Below, in pieces: positions 47,111 through 55,458 of a stretch of 64,000 bases of DNA. The translations under genes and the position numbers were made by a program. The stretch's first letter is position 1. Each line of letters starts with the position of its first letter. The notes beneath the pieces were generated by a model. It did not search any database and was not told the origin of the DNA. It saw only the letters and a list, made by a program, of their open reading frames with translations. The DNA comes from Gallionella sp. (GTDB taxonomy: Bacteria; Pseudomonadota; Gammaproteobacteria; Burkholderiales; Gallionellaceae): contig JAHFRA010000003.1 in NCBI GenBank assembly GCA_023259035.1, positions 62,001 to 126,000 on the forward strand, in the 5' to 3' direction.

Positions 47111-48214
47111 ATGAAGGTTTTATATATTGGAATTGTCGGCGTTGCGCTGGTCTCGTTAACAGGTTGCAGTTCGGTCGGCATGGGCAGTAAACGTGTCGAC
47201 TATCACTCCGGCGCAGTTCAAGCGCCATCGCTGGAAGTGCCGCCTGACCTGACAACACCCGGCAGGGATGAGCACTATAAAGTGCCGCAGGGCGAAGGCG
47301 AAAGTGTCGCGACTTTTTCTGATTACAAGGGTGGCGCGGCTGTGGGTCAAGGCCGTGGCGCCAGCACGATATTGCCGGAAATCAAGGGGGTGCGTCTGGA
47401 GCGTAGCGGGGCGCAGCGCTGGCTGGTGGTGAGTGATAAACCGGAGAATGTCTGGTTGGTTGTCAAAGCATTCTGGCAAGAAAACGGTCTTGCCATCAAG
47501 AGCGAAGATCAAGCAGCTGGCGTGATGGAAACCGACTGGGCAGAGAACCGCGCCAAGATTCCGCAGGGTGGCATTCGCGGGGTGATTGGAAAAGTGTTCG
47601 ACAATATTTACTCATCGGGTGAGCGCGACCAGTATCGTGCGCGCCTGGAGCGCGGCAAGGACGGTGCGAGCACCGAGATTTACATCACCCATCGCGGCAT
47701 GGAAGAAGTGTTATCGGCAGACGGGAATACCTCGAAGTGGCAAGCGCGCGCCAATGATCCAGAAGTGGAAGCGATCATGTTGCAGCGCTTGATGGTGCGT
47801 TTCGGTGGAGGCGAATCACACGTGGTCGGCGGCGCGACGATAGCCAGCGAGTCCGGCCCGGCCGGGGCTGCCACCCTGCAGGAGATTTTCGACGGCAGCA
47901 AGATTATCGTGGTGAACGATGCATTTGATAGATCATGGCGCAGGGTGGGACTGGCTATCGAGCGCGCAGGGTTGGTGGTAGATGACAAGGATCGTGTCAA
48001 GGGCATCTACTTGCTGCGTCCGGCTAAAGCAGAAAGCGGCTGGCTGGACAAGCTGAAGTTCTGGAAGGACAGCCCAAACGCCAACACGCGTTACCGCGTG
48101 AATGTCAAGGACGGCGGCAAGACGTGTGAAGTGTCCGTCACCAACCAGAGCGGTGCGAGCGACGACACGGCCAAGCAGATGATTGAAGCGGTTTACAAAA
48201 ATATAAATCAGTAG
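47111..48214 (+). CDS. bamC: Outer-membrane assembly lipoprotein BamC
   Basis: A 367-aa lipoprotein (signal peptide with lipobox LTGC at about residue 18) of the NlpB/DapX family, part of the BAM complex that inserts outer-membrane proteins. An unstructured N-terminal segment (APSLEVPPDLTTPGRDEHY) that contacts BamD is followed by two helix-grip domains. Position immediately after dapA matches enterobacteria. Confidence 0.93.
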   Translation: MKVLYIGIVGVALVSLTGCSSVGMGSKRVDYHSGAVQAPSLEVPPDLTTPGRDEHYKVPQGEGESVATFSDYKGGAAVGQGRGASTILPEIKGVRLERSGAQRWLVVSDKPENVWLVVKAFWQENGLAIKSEDQAAGVMETDWAENRAKIPQGGIRGVIGKVFDNIYSSGERDQYRARLERGKDGASTEIYITHRGMEEVLSADGNTSKWQARANDPEVEAIMLQRLMVRFGGGESHVVGGATIASESGPAGAATLQEIFDGSKIIVVNDAFDRSWRRVGLAIERAGLVVDDKDRVKGIYLLRPAKAESGWLDKLKFWKDSPNANTRYRVNVKDGGKTCEVSVTNQSGASDDTAKQMIEAVYKNINQ

Positions 48215-48234
48215 GCTGTTATGCGGCTTGCTTC

Positions 48235-49002
48235 ATGAAGTTTGCATCTTTGGGTAGCGGCAGTGAAGGCAACGCGCTGCTGGTTGCAGTCGGTCAGACG
48301 AAAGTATTGATGGACTGCGGCTTTGGCTTGCGGGACACCATCTCGCGGCTGGCTCGCTTGGGTGTTGCTGCAGAACAGTTGAGCGGCATTGTTGTTACGC
48401 ATGAACACGGTGACCATATCAGCGGCGTGGCACGGCTGGCGCGAAATTTCAACCTGCCGGTTTGGTTCACTCACGGCACGCTGCGCAACCAGCCGAAACA
48501 CCTTGCTGACATTGCCCTCCTCAACGAAATTGATCCCCATCAGGCATTTTCAATCGGAGCGATTGAAATCGTCCCCTACCCCGTTCCTCATGATGCCGCC
48601 GAACCGGTGCAGTTCGTGTTCAGTGACGGCGCAAAGCGCTTGGGGGTGCTGACCGACACCGGATGTGCCACAGCGTATATCGAGCATACCCTGAACGGCT
48701 GCCATGCGTTGGTGTTAGAGTGCAATCACGATATCGACATGCTGATGAATGGCGATTACCCATACAGCGTCAAACGTCGTGTGGATGGGCGTTTTGGACA
48801 TTTGAACAATCAGGATGCCGCTGGCATTTTGAGTCGTCTGGATGTTAGCCGTTTGCAACATCTGATTGCCGCGCATTTGAGTCGCAAGAACAATACAGCG
48901 GAGCTTGCGGTAAAATCGCTGAGTGACGTGCTGAATTGCGAGGCCAGTTGGGTGGGGGTAGCGACGCAGAATGATGGGTTTGCCTGGCGCGAAATTGTCT
49001 GA
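48235..49002 (+). CDS. Metallo-beta-lactamase-fold hydrolase (YycJ/WalJ-like)
   Basis: A 255-aa MBL-fold protein with SLGSGSEGNALLV at the start, the metal-binding THEHGDHISG (about residue 58), TDTGCAT (about 140) and LECNHDIDML. YycJ/WalJ-type members are thought to be nucleases linked to DNA repair or cell-wall signalling; function here is not settled. It follows bamC by 20 bp and is probably co-transcribed. A strong terminator follows. Confidence 0.85.
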   Translation: MKFASLGSGSEGNALLVAVGQTKVLMDCGFGLRDTISRLARLGVAAEQLSGIVVTHEHGDHISGVARLARNFNLPVWFTHGTLRNQPKHLADIALLNEIDPHQAFSIGAIEIVPYPVPHDAAEPVQFVFSDGAKRLGVLTDTGCATAYIEHTLNGCHALVLECNHDIDMLMNGDYPYSVKRRVDGRFGHLNNQDAAGILSRLDVSRLQHLIAAHLSRKNNTAELAVKSLSDVLNCEASWVGVATQNDGFAWREIV

Positions 49003-49012
49003 TATCTGACGC

Positions 49013-49046
49013 AATAAAAAAGCCGACTTGCGTCGGCCTTTTTATT
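49013..49046. terminator. Bidirectional Rho-independent terminator
   Basis: AAAAAAGCCGAC-TTGC-GTCGGCCTTTTT: a GC-rich stem with an A-run on one side and a T-run on the other, between the dapA-bamC-hydrolase operon and the converging small lipoprotein gene. Confidence 0.9.
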
Positions 49047-49064
49047 GCCCGGAGAGTCGGCCGC

Positions 49065-49307
49065 TTACTTTGCAGCAGCTGGTGCTGCGACAGCAGGAGC
49101 GGAAGCAGCTTCAGCGGCAGGAGCCGATGCGGCAGCAGGAGCGGAGGCAGCTTCAGCGGCAGGGGCCGATGCGGCAGCAGGAGCCTCAACAGGTTTGGCA
49201 GCAGGAGCCTCAACGGGTTTGGCAGTATGTGTTTCTTCAGAAGATTTTCCGCCGCAAGCGGTCAAAGCAAGAGCCAACAGAGCGGTAACGAGAACAGAAT
49301 GTTTCAT
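49065..49307 (-). CDS. Small Ala/Pro-rich lipoprotein
   Basis: An 80-aa lipoprotein: signal peptide with lipobox LTAC (Cys about 18), a short GGKSSEETHTAKPVEAP segment, then repeats of ASAPAAEAAS and related units to the C-terminus. The low-complexity tail is encoded by tandem DNA repeats, so its length may vary between strains. The function is unknown; it may be a spacer or wall-associated peptide. It converges on the terminator at 49013. Confidence 0.75.
   Translation of the reverse strand: MKHSVLVTALLALALTACGGKSSEETHTAKPVEAPAAKPVEAPAAASAPAAEAASAPAAASAPAAEAASAPAVAAPAAAK
49080..49215. repeat. In-frame tandem repeats coding the Ala/Pro tail
   Basis: Units containing GCAGGAGC(C/G)GATGCGG and GCAGCTTCAGCGGCAGGAGC repeat twice at about 48 bp, followed by two 24-bp units with GGCAGCAGGAGCCTCAACRG. 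All unit lengths are multiples of three. Confidence 0.75.
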
Positions 49308-49457
49308 TTTTAATTTCCTTGGGAGTTGTTAAGATAAAATATAAAAACCCGCTGACTTTAAATGTATCTAAATACGCAGGAGCGGGATAGCGCTCAAAAT
49401 CAAAGGCGGCGCATTCTATCACTTGGATGCAGAAAATCCAGCGGATTTGCAATCTTG

Positions 49458-49949
49458 CTATAAACCCAGCCTCGTACCGGATACCGCCGGATGAGAAACC
49501 GACCACATGTCCATAAAGCGCGATTTCAAGACGCGCGCATTCTCCGGATCGTTTTGCCCCAAGATACCGCGCGAATCGTCAAAGTGGAAACGGCGCACAA
49601 AATGTGCATTGTCCGCGACGGAGAACGGCTCGGCAATATGCAGCAAACTCTTGGGGGTCTGGTAGATGAACATGCTGGTGCCAAACTGGTGAAGCAGCAC
49701 CATCATGCGCGGGCAAAGTGTGGACAAGTAATGTGTGTCATGCGCCAGCATGAACAGCCGGTGGGCTGGGTTGGCGAGTAAAAAGTTGCGCAGTATCGTA
49801 TATCGCGCTTCAGCGTTAAAACCCATCCCATCAAAATTTCTTTCAAACAAATACAAGTCATGCTGCGCCAGTTTGCACAGCGTGTCCAGCGCTGCGGTAT
49901 AGTCCACGATGCCATCCAGCTTGGTGTGCTGTAGTGTGTCGTTATTCAT
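49458..49949 (-). CDS. Conserved hypothetical protein (DUF7931-like)
   Basis: A 163-aa soluble protein without signal peptide. It begins MNNDTLQHTKLDGIVDYTAA and contains LFERNFDGMGFNAEARY and RLFMLAHDTHYLSTLCPRM, then HFVRRFHFDDSRGILGQNDP. The pattern resembles the DUF7931 family of betaproteobacterial proteins that look like phospholipase-D-type folds, but the assignment is from memory and only moderate. AAAGGAG upstream supports the ATG at 49949 rather than 49985. It is divergent from bcp. Confidence 0.7.
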   Translation of the reverse strand: MNNDTLQHTKLDGIVDYTAALDTLCKLAQHDLYLFERNFDGMGFNAEARYTILRNFLLANPAHRLFMLAHDTHYLSTLCPRMMVLLHQFGTSMFIYQTPKSLLHIAEPFSVADNAHFVRRFHFDDSRGILGQNDPENARVLKSRFMDMWSVSHPAVSGTRLGL

Positions 49950-50143
49950 AACCGCTCCTTTCAGGAAAATAACAGAATCGTCCATGTGCTATCGGCAAGG
50001 TGGTTTGCAACATTTGGCCGAGTGTAAATATCCGTTCCTTTCATCGCCAATTATAGCTGCCTCACATCCCTGTCCGGATATTGTGCAATAATTTTTATCA
50101 TGCGGCCAAAAAGTGTTTAAAATGCGATTCGGAGGAAACATCA

Positions 50144-50623
50144 ATGCAGTCTGTTCAACTGGCTATCGGAACTGAAGCACCGCACTTTGAGTTGCCGGAT
50201 GCTGACATGGAAACTTTTGTGCTTACCTCGCAGCGGGGCAAAAAAAATGTCGTGTTATATTTTTATCCAAAAGATGACACGCCGGGCTGCACGATGGAAG
50301 CCAACGAATTCAGCGAGTTTGATGACGATCTTGCCAAACTGGATACTATCGTGATCGGCATTAGCCGCGATGATTGCTTGAGTCATGCGTCATTCCGCGA
50401 CAAATATGGATTATCGGTGTTGCTGCTCTCAGACCCCGATGCCCGCGTCTGCAAGCGCTATGGTGTGATGTTCGAAAAAGAAGTCGACGGGCATAAAAAG
50501 CATGTCATTCAACGCTCTACTTTTGTAATTGACAAGCATGGCAAGCTGCGCCATGTCATGTATGGCGTCCATGCACACGGACATGCGCGGGAAATTTTTA
50601 ATCTGGTAAAGGAATTGAAATGA
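50144..50623 (+). CDS. bcp: Thioredoxin-dependent peroxiredoxin (Bcp/PrxQ)
   Basis: A 159-aa peroxiredoxin with the peroxidatic cysteine in FYPKDDTPGCTMEANEF (about residue 48), followed by the usual GISRDDCLSHASF with a second cysteine (about 85). It reduces hydrogen and organic peroxides. GGAGG precedes the ATG at 50144; an upstream open frame from 50081 is not supported. Its TGA overlaps the slyD ATG (ATGA). Confidence 0.94.
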   Translation: MQSVQLAIGTEAPHFELPDADMETFVLTSQRGKKNVVLYFYPKDDTPGCTMEANEFSEFDDDLAKLDTIVIGISRDDCLSHASFRDKYGLSVLLLSDPDARVCKRYGVMFEKEVDGHKKHVIQRSTFVIDKHGKLRHVMYGVHAHGHAREIFNLVKELK

Positions 50624-51111
50624 TAATTGCCAAAGATACCGTTGTTTCCGTAAGCTACGAATTGTTCGATTCCGAAGGCGAATTACTGGAAAAAGTGGAG
50701 GAGCCGGTCAGTTATCTGCACGGCGGCTACGACGGCATCTTTCCTCTGGTTGAGGAAGCCCTGCACGGCAAAAGAATTGGCGATCATTGTAGCGTCACGA
50801 TGCAGCCAGATGACGCTTTCGGCGAGTACGACCACGATCTTGTCGAAGTCGAACCGCGCAGTTCTTTTCCTAAAGATGTCGCCGTTGGCATGCAATTCGA
50901 AGGCGGCGCGGATGATGCCGACGAGGAAGATTATTTGCTATTCACCGTAGTGGAAGTGACTGACGACGAAGTAACGGTGGACGGTAATCACCCGCTGTCC
51001 GGAAAGACAATTACTTTCAACTGCACCGTCACCGGCGTGCGCAAGGCTACCGAAGAAGAGTTGGAGCATGGGCATGTGCATGATGAGAACGAAAGCGGCC
51101 ACCTCCACTAA
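50620..51111 (+). CDS. slyD: FKBP-type peptidyl-prolyl isomerase SlyD
   Basis: A 163-aa FKBP with the inserted chaperone flap typical of SlyD (YDHDLVEVEPRSSFPKDVAV) and a histidine-containing tail (HGHVHDENESGHLH). The tail resembles the metal-binding end of SlyD, which in E. coli carries nickel for hydrogenase maturation. It is coupled to bcp, so a peroxide reductase and a foldase/metal chaperone are made together. Confidence 0.92.
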   Translation: MIIAKDTVVSVSYELFDSEGELLEKVEEPVSYLHGGYDGIFPLVEEALHGKRIGDHCSVTMQPDDAFGEYDHDLVEVEPRSSFPKDVAVGMQFEGGADDADEEDYLLFTVVEVTDDEVTVDGNHPLSGKTITFNCTVTGVRKATEEELEHGHVHDENESGHLH

Positions 51112-51127
51112 TAAACATCTGCAAGAC

Positions 51128-51262
51128 TGCTGCACTCGACAGGGCGTTGTTGCTCAATGACTCGGGATGCTCGTGTACTGGATGTACATTCCGCTTCCTC
51201 AACCTTTCGCGCCCGGCTCCGCCTTTGCTCGCTACGTTTTGCAAGGGCTCGTGAGACTGTCA
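51128..51262 (-). repeat. Long dispersed repeat family I, copy 1
   Basis: On the minus strand it contains AACGTAGCGAGC ... GGAATGTACATCCAGTACAC ... CAACAACGCC. The same segments in the same order occur at 59760-59880. It fills most of the gap between slyD and iscX. Confidence 0.75.
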
Positions 51263-51326
51263 GGGGGTTAGGTTTTGTGCGCTGTCAACGCCCAATAGTT
51301 GCTGAACCTGAAGTCGGAGGCTTAAA

Positions 51327-51521
51327 ATGAAATGGACAGATGTCAGGCTGATCGCCATCGAACTTGCAGAAGCGCATCCGGAGGTCAATCCGAAAACCAT
51401 ACGTTTTACCGACCTGCATAACTGGGTGATGGCACTGGAAGATTTTCACGACGATCCGAAGCACAGCGGCGAAAAAATTCTTGAGGCAATACAGGCGGCG
51501 TGGATAGAAGAGACGGAATAG
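51327..51521 (+). CDS. iscX: Fe-S assembly adaptor IscX
   Basis: A 64-aa acidic protein matching IscX/YfhJ: MKWTDVRLIAIELAEAHPEV, then IRFTDLHNWVMALEDF and the acidic C-terminus ending AWIEETE. IscX binds IscS and modulates desulfurase activity and iron supply. In most genomes it follows fdx; here it is about 25 kb away, just before dsbB. A GGAGG ribosome-binding site is present. Confidence 0.93.
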   Translation: MKWTDVRLIAIELAEAHPEVNPKTIRFTDLHNWVMALEDFHDDPKHSGEKILEAIQAAWIEETE

Positions 51522-51523
51522 TA

Positions 51524-52033
51524 ATGTGCAAACTTTGGCACACGATTTCAAATCGCTGGCTGTATCTTGCAGGCGCCCTATTCGCCAGCGGCTTGATGGG
51601 CTTCGGTATGTTCCTGCAATACGTCAAACACCAGGATCCTTGCCCGCTATGCATGGTGCAGCGCGTAATATTTATCGCGATATTGGTGGTATTCGCGCTG
51701 GCAGCCGCGCATGGCCCGAAGCGCCTGGGGCAACGCATCTATGCCGCATTGATCGGGTTTCTCTCGCTATCCGGCGCAGGTGTGGCGGCACGCCATATCT
51801 GGATACAGAATCTGCCCAAAGACCAGGTTCCCGCCTGCGGACCAGGTCTGGACTATATGCTGGAAACCATGCCGATGGCTGATGTGCTGAAAGAACTGCT
51901 GCACGGCTCTGGCGAATGTGCGGCCAAGGGTTGGACATTTCTCACTCTTGGAATTCCAGAATGGTCGCTGTTGTGCTATATCGTGCTGGGAGTATGGGCG
52001 GTGCTGATTTCAGCCAGGAACAACAGGCGATAA
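51524..52033 (+). CDS. dsbB: Disulfide bond formation protein DsbB
   Basis: A 169-aa inner-membrane protein with four helices. The first redox pair is in HQDPCPLCMVQR (about residue 40). The second cysteine pair is in the periplasmic loop (PACGPGLDYML ... GSGECAAKGW, about 104 and 130). It re-oxidises DsbA with quinone. The ATG is 3 bp after the iscX stop, so the two are probably one transcript. It complements DsbD at 36818, giving both oxidising and reducing periplasmic thiol pathways. Confidence 0.93.
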   Translation: MCKLWHTISNRWLYLAGALFASGLMGFGMFLQYVKHQDPCPLCMVQRVIFIAILVVFALAAAHGPKRLGQRIYAALIGFLSLSGAGVAARHIWIQNLPKDQVPACGPGLDYMLETMPMADVLKELLHGSGECAAKGWTFLTLGIPEWSLLCYIVLGVWAVLISARNNRR

Positions 52034-52099
52034 AAACAGTAAGGCAAGTTGTTATTCCCAGTGACGGTTTTTTGGTAAGCAGTTAGCAGGTGTGGCCGG

Positions 52100-52510
52100 T
52101 CGCGCGTGTCACAAGCTGCACTTCGCAATATTGCCCTGGCTGTTGTGTAAGCAACGATGCTCCTTCGAAAACTCGCCTATGGAAGCACGGATTTATTCGT
52201 GCATGCGCAGCATCCGCTCCAGTCCGATCGGTGGCCGGCCCCATCTGCCGATCTGGGGTAATGGCTCAACCACCGTGACCAGCGCCGCGCCCAGCGTGCC
52301 CCGCTTTCCATCTTGGCTAGAAACACGCCCCTTGGAGCACAGTGGGCCATGGCCAATCTCGTTCACCGTCTTGAAGCTGCGGGCCGCTTCAAGTGCTGCC
52401 TTGGCCTTGAATTCACCCGAAGAATTCTTCCGCTTCGTTTCGCTCATCACCTCCCCCTTAGTGCAGCAGGTTACCGCCTTAATTTACTGTCCGAAAACCG
52501 GGGTTCACTA
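52100..52510 (-). mobile_element. Joined fragments of two insertion-sequence transposase genes
   Basis: On the minus strand, MSETKRKNSSGEFKAKAALE, then AARSFKTVNEIG is the start of an IS3-family OrfA, with TGAACCCCGGTTTTCGGACA-type end sequence upstream. The frame then passes into VSSQDGKRGTLG and VEPLPQIGRWGRPPIGLERM, the N-terminal part of an IS5-family transposase, and stops. Neither gene is complete. Apart from this debris and the tRNA, the roughly 900 bp between dsbB and the CoA-binding gene holds no gene I can support. Confidence 0.75.
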
Positions 52511-52621
52511 TAGCCCCCGATGCTTCTGCGATTGCAATAGACGGGGAAAAACAAAAACCACCCTAACCACAAGGATTGCAGCGTGTTCCGTGAGCGGAAA
52601 TAGATGGGGAAAACAGGAAGA

Positions 52622-52698
52622 TGGCGCGCTCGGCGGGAGTCGAACCCACGACCCTTGGCTTCGGAAACCAATACTCTATCCAGCTGAGCTACGAGCGC
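52622..52698 (-). tRNA. tRNA-Arg (CCG anticodon)
   Basis: The minus strand folds as a complete cloverleaf: acceptor GCGCTCG/CGAGCGC, D arm GCTCAGCTGGATAGAGT, anticodon stem-loop TTGGT-TTCCGAA-GCCAA with anticodon CCG, T arm GTGGGTTCGACTCCCGC, and encoded CCA. It reads the CGG codon. It lies next to insertion-sequence debris. Confidence 0.95.
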
Positions 52699-52944
52699 GT
52701 ATGGTGAAAACTAAAATAAAATATAGAGCAGCGGCCATTTTATCGTACTTTACTCAAATGACCTCAAGCTTCGAAATTAATGCGCTATCTAACCGAGCTT
52801 GTGAGCGCATCCAGTAACGGCGCGCAGCATAGCGGTTTTTGACTAAGGCGTCCACGTAACTGGATATTCACTCACCATGTATGTGGTTACGGCAATGCCG
52901 CGTAGAATGCTACCCTGGTGATTCCAGAATATAAGGTTCTCGGT

Positions 52945-53370
52945 ATGATCTTCTCCAACCCGGATACGGAAAAAATTCGGCAGTTGCTGCGCGAGATACA
53001 CAGCGTCGCGGTGGTTGGCTTGTCGTCAAATGAGACACGCCCCAGCTTTCGGGTCGCGCGTGGTTTGCAAAGTTTGGGTTATCGCATTTTCCCGATACAC
53101 CCATTAAGTGGTGAAGTGCTGGGTGAGCAAGCCTATCCGGATTTGGAAAGCTTGCCTGAGATACCGGACATCGTGGATGTGTTTCGTGCTGCTGAACACG
53201 TTCCCGCTATCGTGGAAAGCTGCATCAAACTCGGCATCAAGAATCTTTGGCTGCAAGAAGGGATTATTCACGAAGCCGCCGCCCAGCGTGCTCGACAGGC
53301 GGGCATTACTGTGGTGATGGATCGTTGTATGTGGCGCGACTGCACGCAACTGTGCGGGAACAAGCCTTGA
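52945..53370 (+). CDS. CoA-binding domain protein (YccU-like)
   Basis: A 141-aa single-domain Rossmann protein: SVAVVGLSSNETRPSFRVAR (about residue 22), GYRIFPIHPLSGEVLGEQAY, DIVDVFRAAEHVP, LWLQEGI and VVMDRCMWRDC. This matches the CoA-binding (succinyl-CoA synthetase alpha N-terminal) fold of YccU-type proteins. The ligand and role are unsettled. AAGG precedes the ATG at 52945; a GTG at 52918 is possible. Confidence 0.85.
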   Translation: MIFSNPDTEKIRQLLREIHSVAVVGLSSNETRPSFRVARGLQSLGYRIFPIHPLSGEVLGEQAYPDLESLPEIPDIVDVFRAAEHVPAIVESCIKLGIKNLWLQEGIIHEAAAQRARQAGITVVMDRCMWRDCTQLCGNKP

Positions 53371-53379
53371 GCACAATTC

Positions 53380-53958
53380 ATGAATAAGACGCGCTGCGCC
53401 TGGGCCGGAAGCGATGCCTTGTACCAGAGATATCACGATACGGAGTGGGGCGTGCCAGTGCATGACGATCAGCGGCTATTCGAGTTTTTAATTTTGGAAG
53501 GTGCGCAAGCGGGCTTGAGCTGGATCACCATTTTGCGCAAGCGCGAGAATTATCGCGCCGCATTTGACGGTTTCGATGCGGCACGCATTGCCCGTTATGA
53601 TGCTAATAAAATAGAATCGCTGCTGCAAAATACCGGTATCGTGCGCAATCGGCTGAAGGTGCAGGCTGCGATATGCAACGCGCAAAAGTTTCTGGAAATA
53701 CAGGAGTCGCACGGCAGCTTTGATGCGTTCGTCTGGCAATTCGTGGGGGGCAAATCCAGGCAGAACCATTGGCGCGGGCTCGCCGAAGTGCCGGCAAGCA
53801 CAGTTGAATCGGATGCGATGGGCGAGATGCTCAAGCAGCGCGGTTTCAAGTTTGTCGGCTCGACGATTTGCTATGCCTTCATGCAAGCGACCGGAATGGT
53901 AAATGATCACACCGTGAATTGTTTTCGCCACGCGGAACTACGCAGCAAAGGAGAATAA
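53380..53958 (+). CDS. tag: DNA-3-methyladenine glycosylase I
   Basis: A 192-aa Tag-type base-excision glycosylase: [20 protein letters not shown] at the start, [21 protein letters not shown] with the recognition glutamate, and IYCY-like [17 protein letters not shown] near the C-terminus with the zinc-snap residues (Cys near the start, His and Cys near the end). It removes 3-methyladenine from DNA. Confidence 0.94.
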   Translation: MNKTRCAWAGSDALYQRYHDTEWGVPVHDDQRLFEFLILEGAQAGLSWITILRKRENYRAAFDGFDAARIARYDANKIESLLQNTGIVRNRLKVQAAICNAQKFLEIQESHGSFDAFVWQFVGGKSRQNHWRGLAEVPASTVESDAMGEMLKQRGFKFVGSTICYAFMQATGMVNDHTVNCFRHAELRSKGE

Positions 53959-53963
53959 AGCGA

Positions 53964-54794
53964 ATGTTGTTGAAGTTCACCAAGATGCACGGTGCCGGTA
54001 ACGATTTCGTGGTGCTGGACGGCGTGCGCCAGCTTATTGAGCTTAGCCCGGAACAGTTGCGCCTGCTTGCAGACCGCCATTTTGGCGTTGGCTGTGACCA
54101 GATTTTGCTGGTGGAAAAGGCGCAGCGCACGGAGGCGGATTTTCGCTACCGCATTTTCAACGCCGATGGCGGCGAGGTGGAGCAATGCGGCAACGGCGCG
54201 CGCTGTTTCGCGCGCTTTGTGCATGATCAGGAGCTTACGCCCAAGCGCGAGATCGTCGTGGAAACCAAGAGCGGCCTGATTGCGCCGCGCCTTGAAGACG
54301 ACGGGCGCGTGACGGTCAATATGGGTGCACCGATTTTCGATGCGGCGCTCATTCCGTTCGACGGCGGCAGCGGCGCGGTGAGCGAGCCGCTGGAGGTGTC
54401 CGGTGAAACGCTACAGGTCAGCGCGCTGTCGATGGGCAATCCGCATGCGGTGCAAGTGGTGGCGGACGTCGAGCGTGCGCCGGTGGAAAAACTGGGGCCG
54501 CTCATCGAGCGTCATCCGCGCTTCCCCAAGCGCGTCAATGCCGGTTTCGTGCAGATAATGGGACGCCAGCAAATTCGGTTGCGCGTTTATGAGCGCGGCT
54601 CGGGCGAAACCCTGTCTTGTGGCACCGGCGCCTGTGCGGCAGTGGTGGCAGGCATCCGGCGCGGCTTGCTGGACAGCCCGGTCAATGTCGCGACACGCGG
54701 CGGAGAGTTGACTATCGCGTGGGACGGGGAAGGCCAACCGGTGCTGATGACTGGTCCTGCGATAACAGTATTTGAAGGCGAAATTATTTTATAG
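53964..54794 (+). CDS. dapF: Diaminopimelate epimerase
   Basis: A 276-aa PLP-independent racemase with the two catalytic cysteines in [14 protein letters not shown] (about residue 75) and [13 protein letters not shown] (about residue 219). It converts LL- to meso-diaminopimelate for lysine and peptidoglycan. AAGGAG upstream supports the ATG at 53964; a longer frame to 53919 is open. It is followed by DUF484 and xerC, the standard dapF-yigA-xerC order. Confidence 0.96.
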   Translation: MLLKFTKMHGAGNDFVVLDGVRQLIELSPEQLRLLADRHFGVGCDQILLVEKAQRTEADFRYRIFNADGGEVEQCGNGARCFARFVHDQELTPKREIVVETKSGLIAPRLEDDGRVTVNMGAPIFDAALIPFDGGSGAVSEPLEVSGETLQVSALSMGNPHAVQVVADVERAPVEKLGPLIERHPRFPKRVNAGFVQIMGRQQIRLRVYERGSGETLSCGTGACAAVVAGIRRGLLDSPVNVATRGGELTIAWDGEGQPVLMTGPAITVFEGEIIL

Positions 54795-54803
54795 GGAACC
54801 ACG

Positions 54804-55430
54804 ATGAGATCAGAAGACGTAGCACAATATTTGCAGGACAACCCGCAGTTTTTTGAAGAGCATATCGAGACGCTGGTGCAAATCAATTTGCCGCACCCGC
54901 ACGGTGGGCGCACGGTTTCATTGAGCGAGCGGCAACTGGTCGCGTTGCGCGAAAAAAACAAGGAACTGGAAAAGAAGCTGCACGAGCTGATTGAATTTGC
55001 CAAAGTAAACGACGCGCTGCAACACAAGATACATGAATTCGTCGTCGCGCTGTTCGCCGCGCGCGACCTGGCTACCTTGCAGGAAATGATCCCGCATCTG
55101 TTGCGCGATATTTTTGCGGTGCCGCATACGGTGCTGCGCCTGTGGCAAGCCCGCCCGCCCAGCGCGGAAGTGCTGGCATTTGCCGAGGCGCAGGCGCAAC
55201 CGGTCTGTTTGCACCACGCCGCGCACGATACCGCCGGATGGTTCGGCGCAACTGCCGCGCAGTTGCATTCATTCGCCTATTTGCCATTGCACGCCGGCAG
55301 CGAGACCATCGGCCTGCTGGCGCTGGCCAGCGAAGACAAGCAACGCTTCTACCCGGAGATGGGCACGGTGTTCCTGCAACGTATCGCCGAGGCGATAAGC
55401 AGCGCGCTGCACCCGCATCTCGCGCACTGA
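54804..55430 (+). CDS. DUF484 family protein
   Basis: A 208-aa protein beginning RSEDVAQYLQDNPQFFEEHI, then a coiled-coil helix (about 45-70) and a GAF-like C-terminal domain. This is the DUF484 (YigA) family, always found between dapF and xerC. Molecular function is unknown; the genomic link suggests a role with XerC. Confidence 0.9.
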   Translation: MRSEDVAQYLQDNPQFFEEHIETLVQINLPHPHGGRTVSLSERQLVALREKNKELEKKLHELIEFAKVNDALQHKIHEFVVALFAARDLATLQEMIPHLLRDIFAVPHTVLRLWQARPPSAEVLAFAEAQAQPVCLHHAAHDTAGWFGATAAQLHSFAYLPLHAGSETIGLLALASEDKQRFYPEMGTVFLQRIAEAISSALHPHLAH

Positions 55431-55458
55431 TGGATAACGCCGGGGCTTCAGATTTCGT

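Noticed and set aside
49080-49215. Possible CRISPR-like array
   Set aside because: The repeats are contiguous coding tandem repeats with no unique spacers, within a lipoprotein gene.
52050-52095. Seventh family D repeat after dsbB
   Set aside because: A GTTATTCCCAGTGACGG ... GCAGTTAGCAGG stretch resembles the family only loosely and lacks the conserved GATGGCTAG end.
52092-52817. 241-codon plus-strand frame between dsbB and the CoA-binding gene
   Set aside because: It runs through transposase debris and straight across the tRNA-Arg gene on the other strand.
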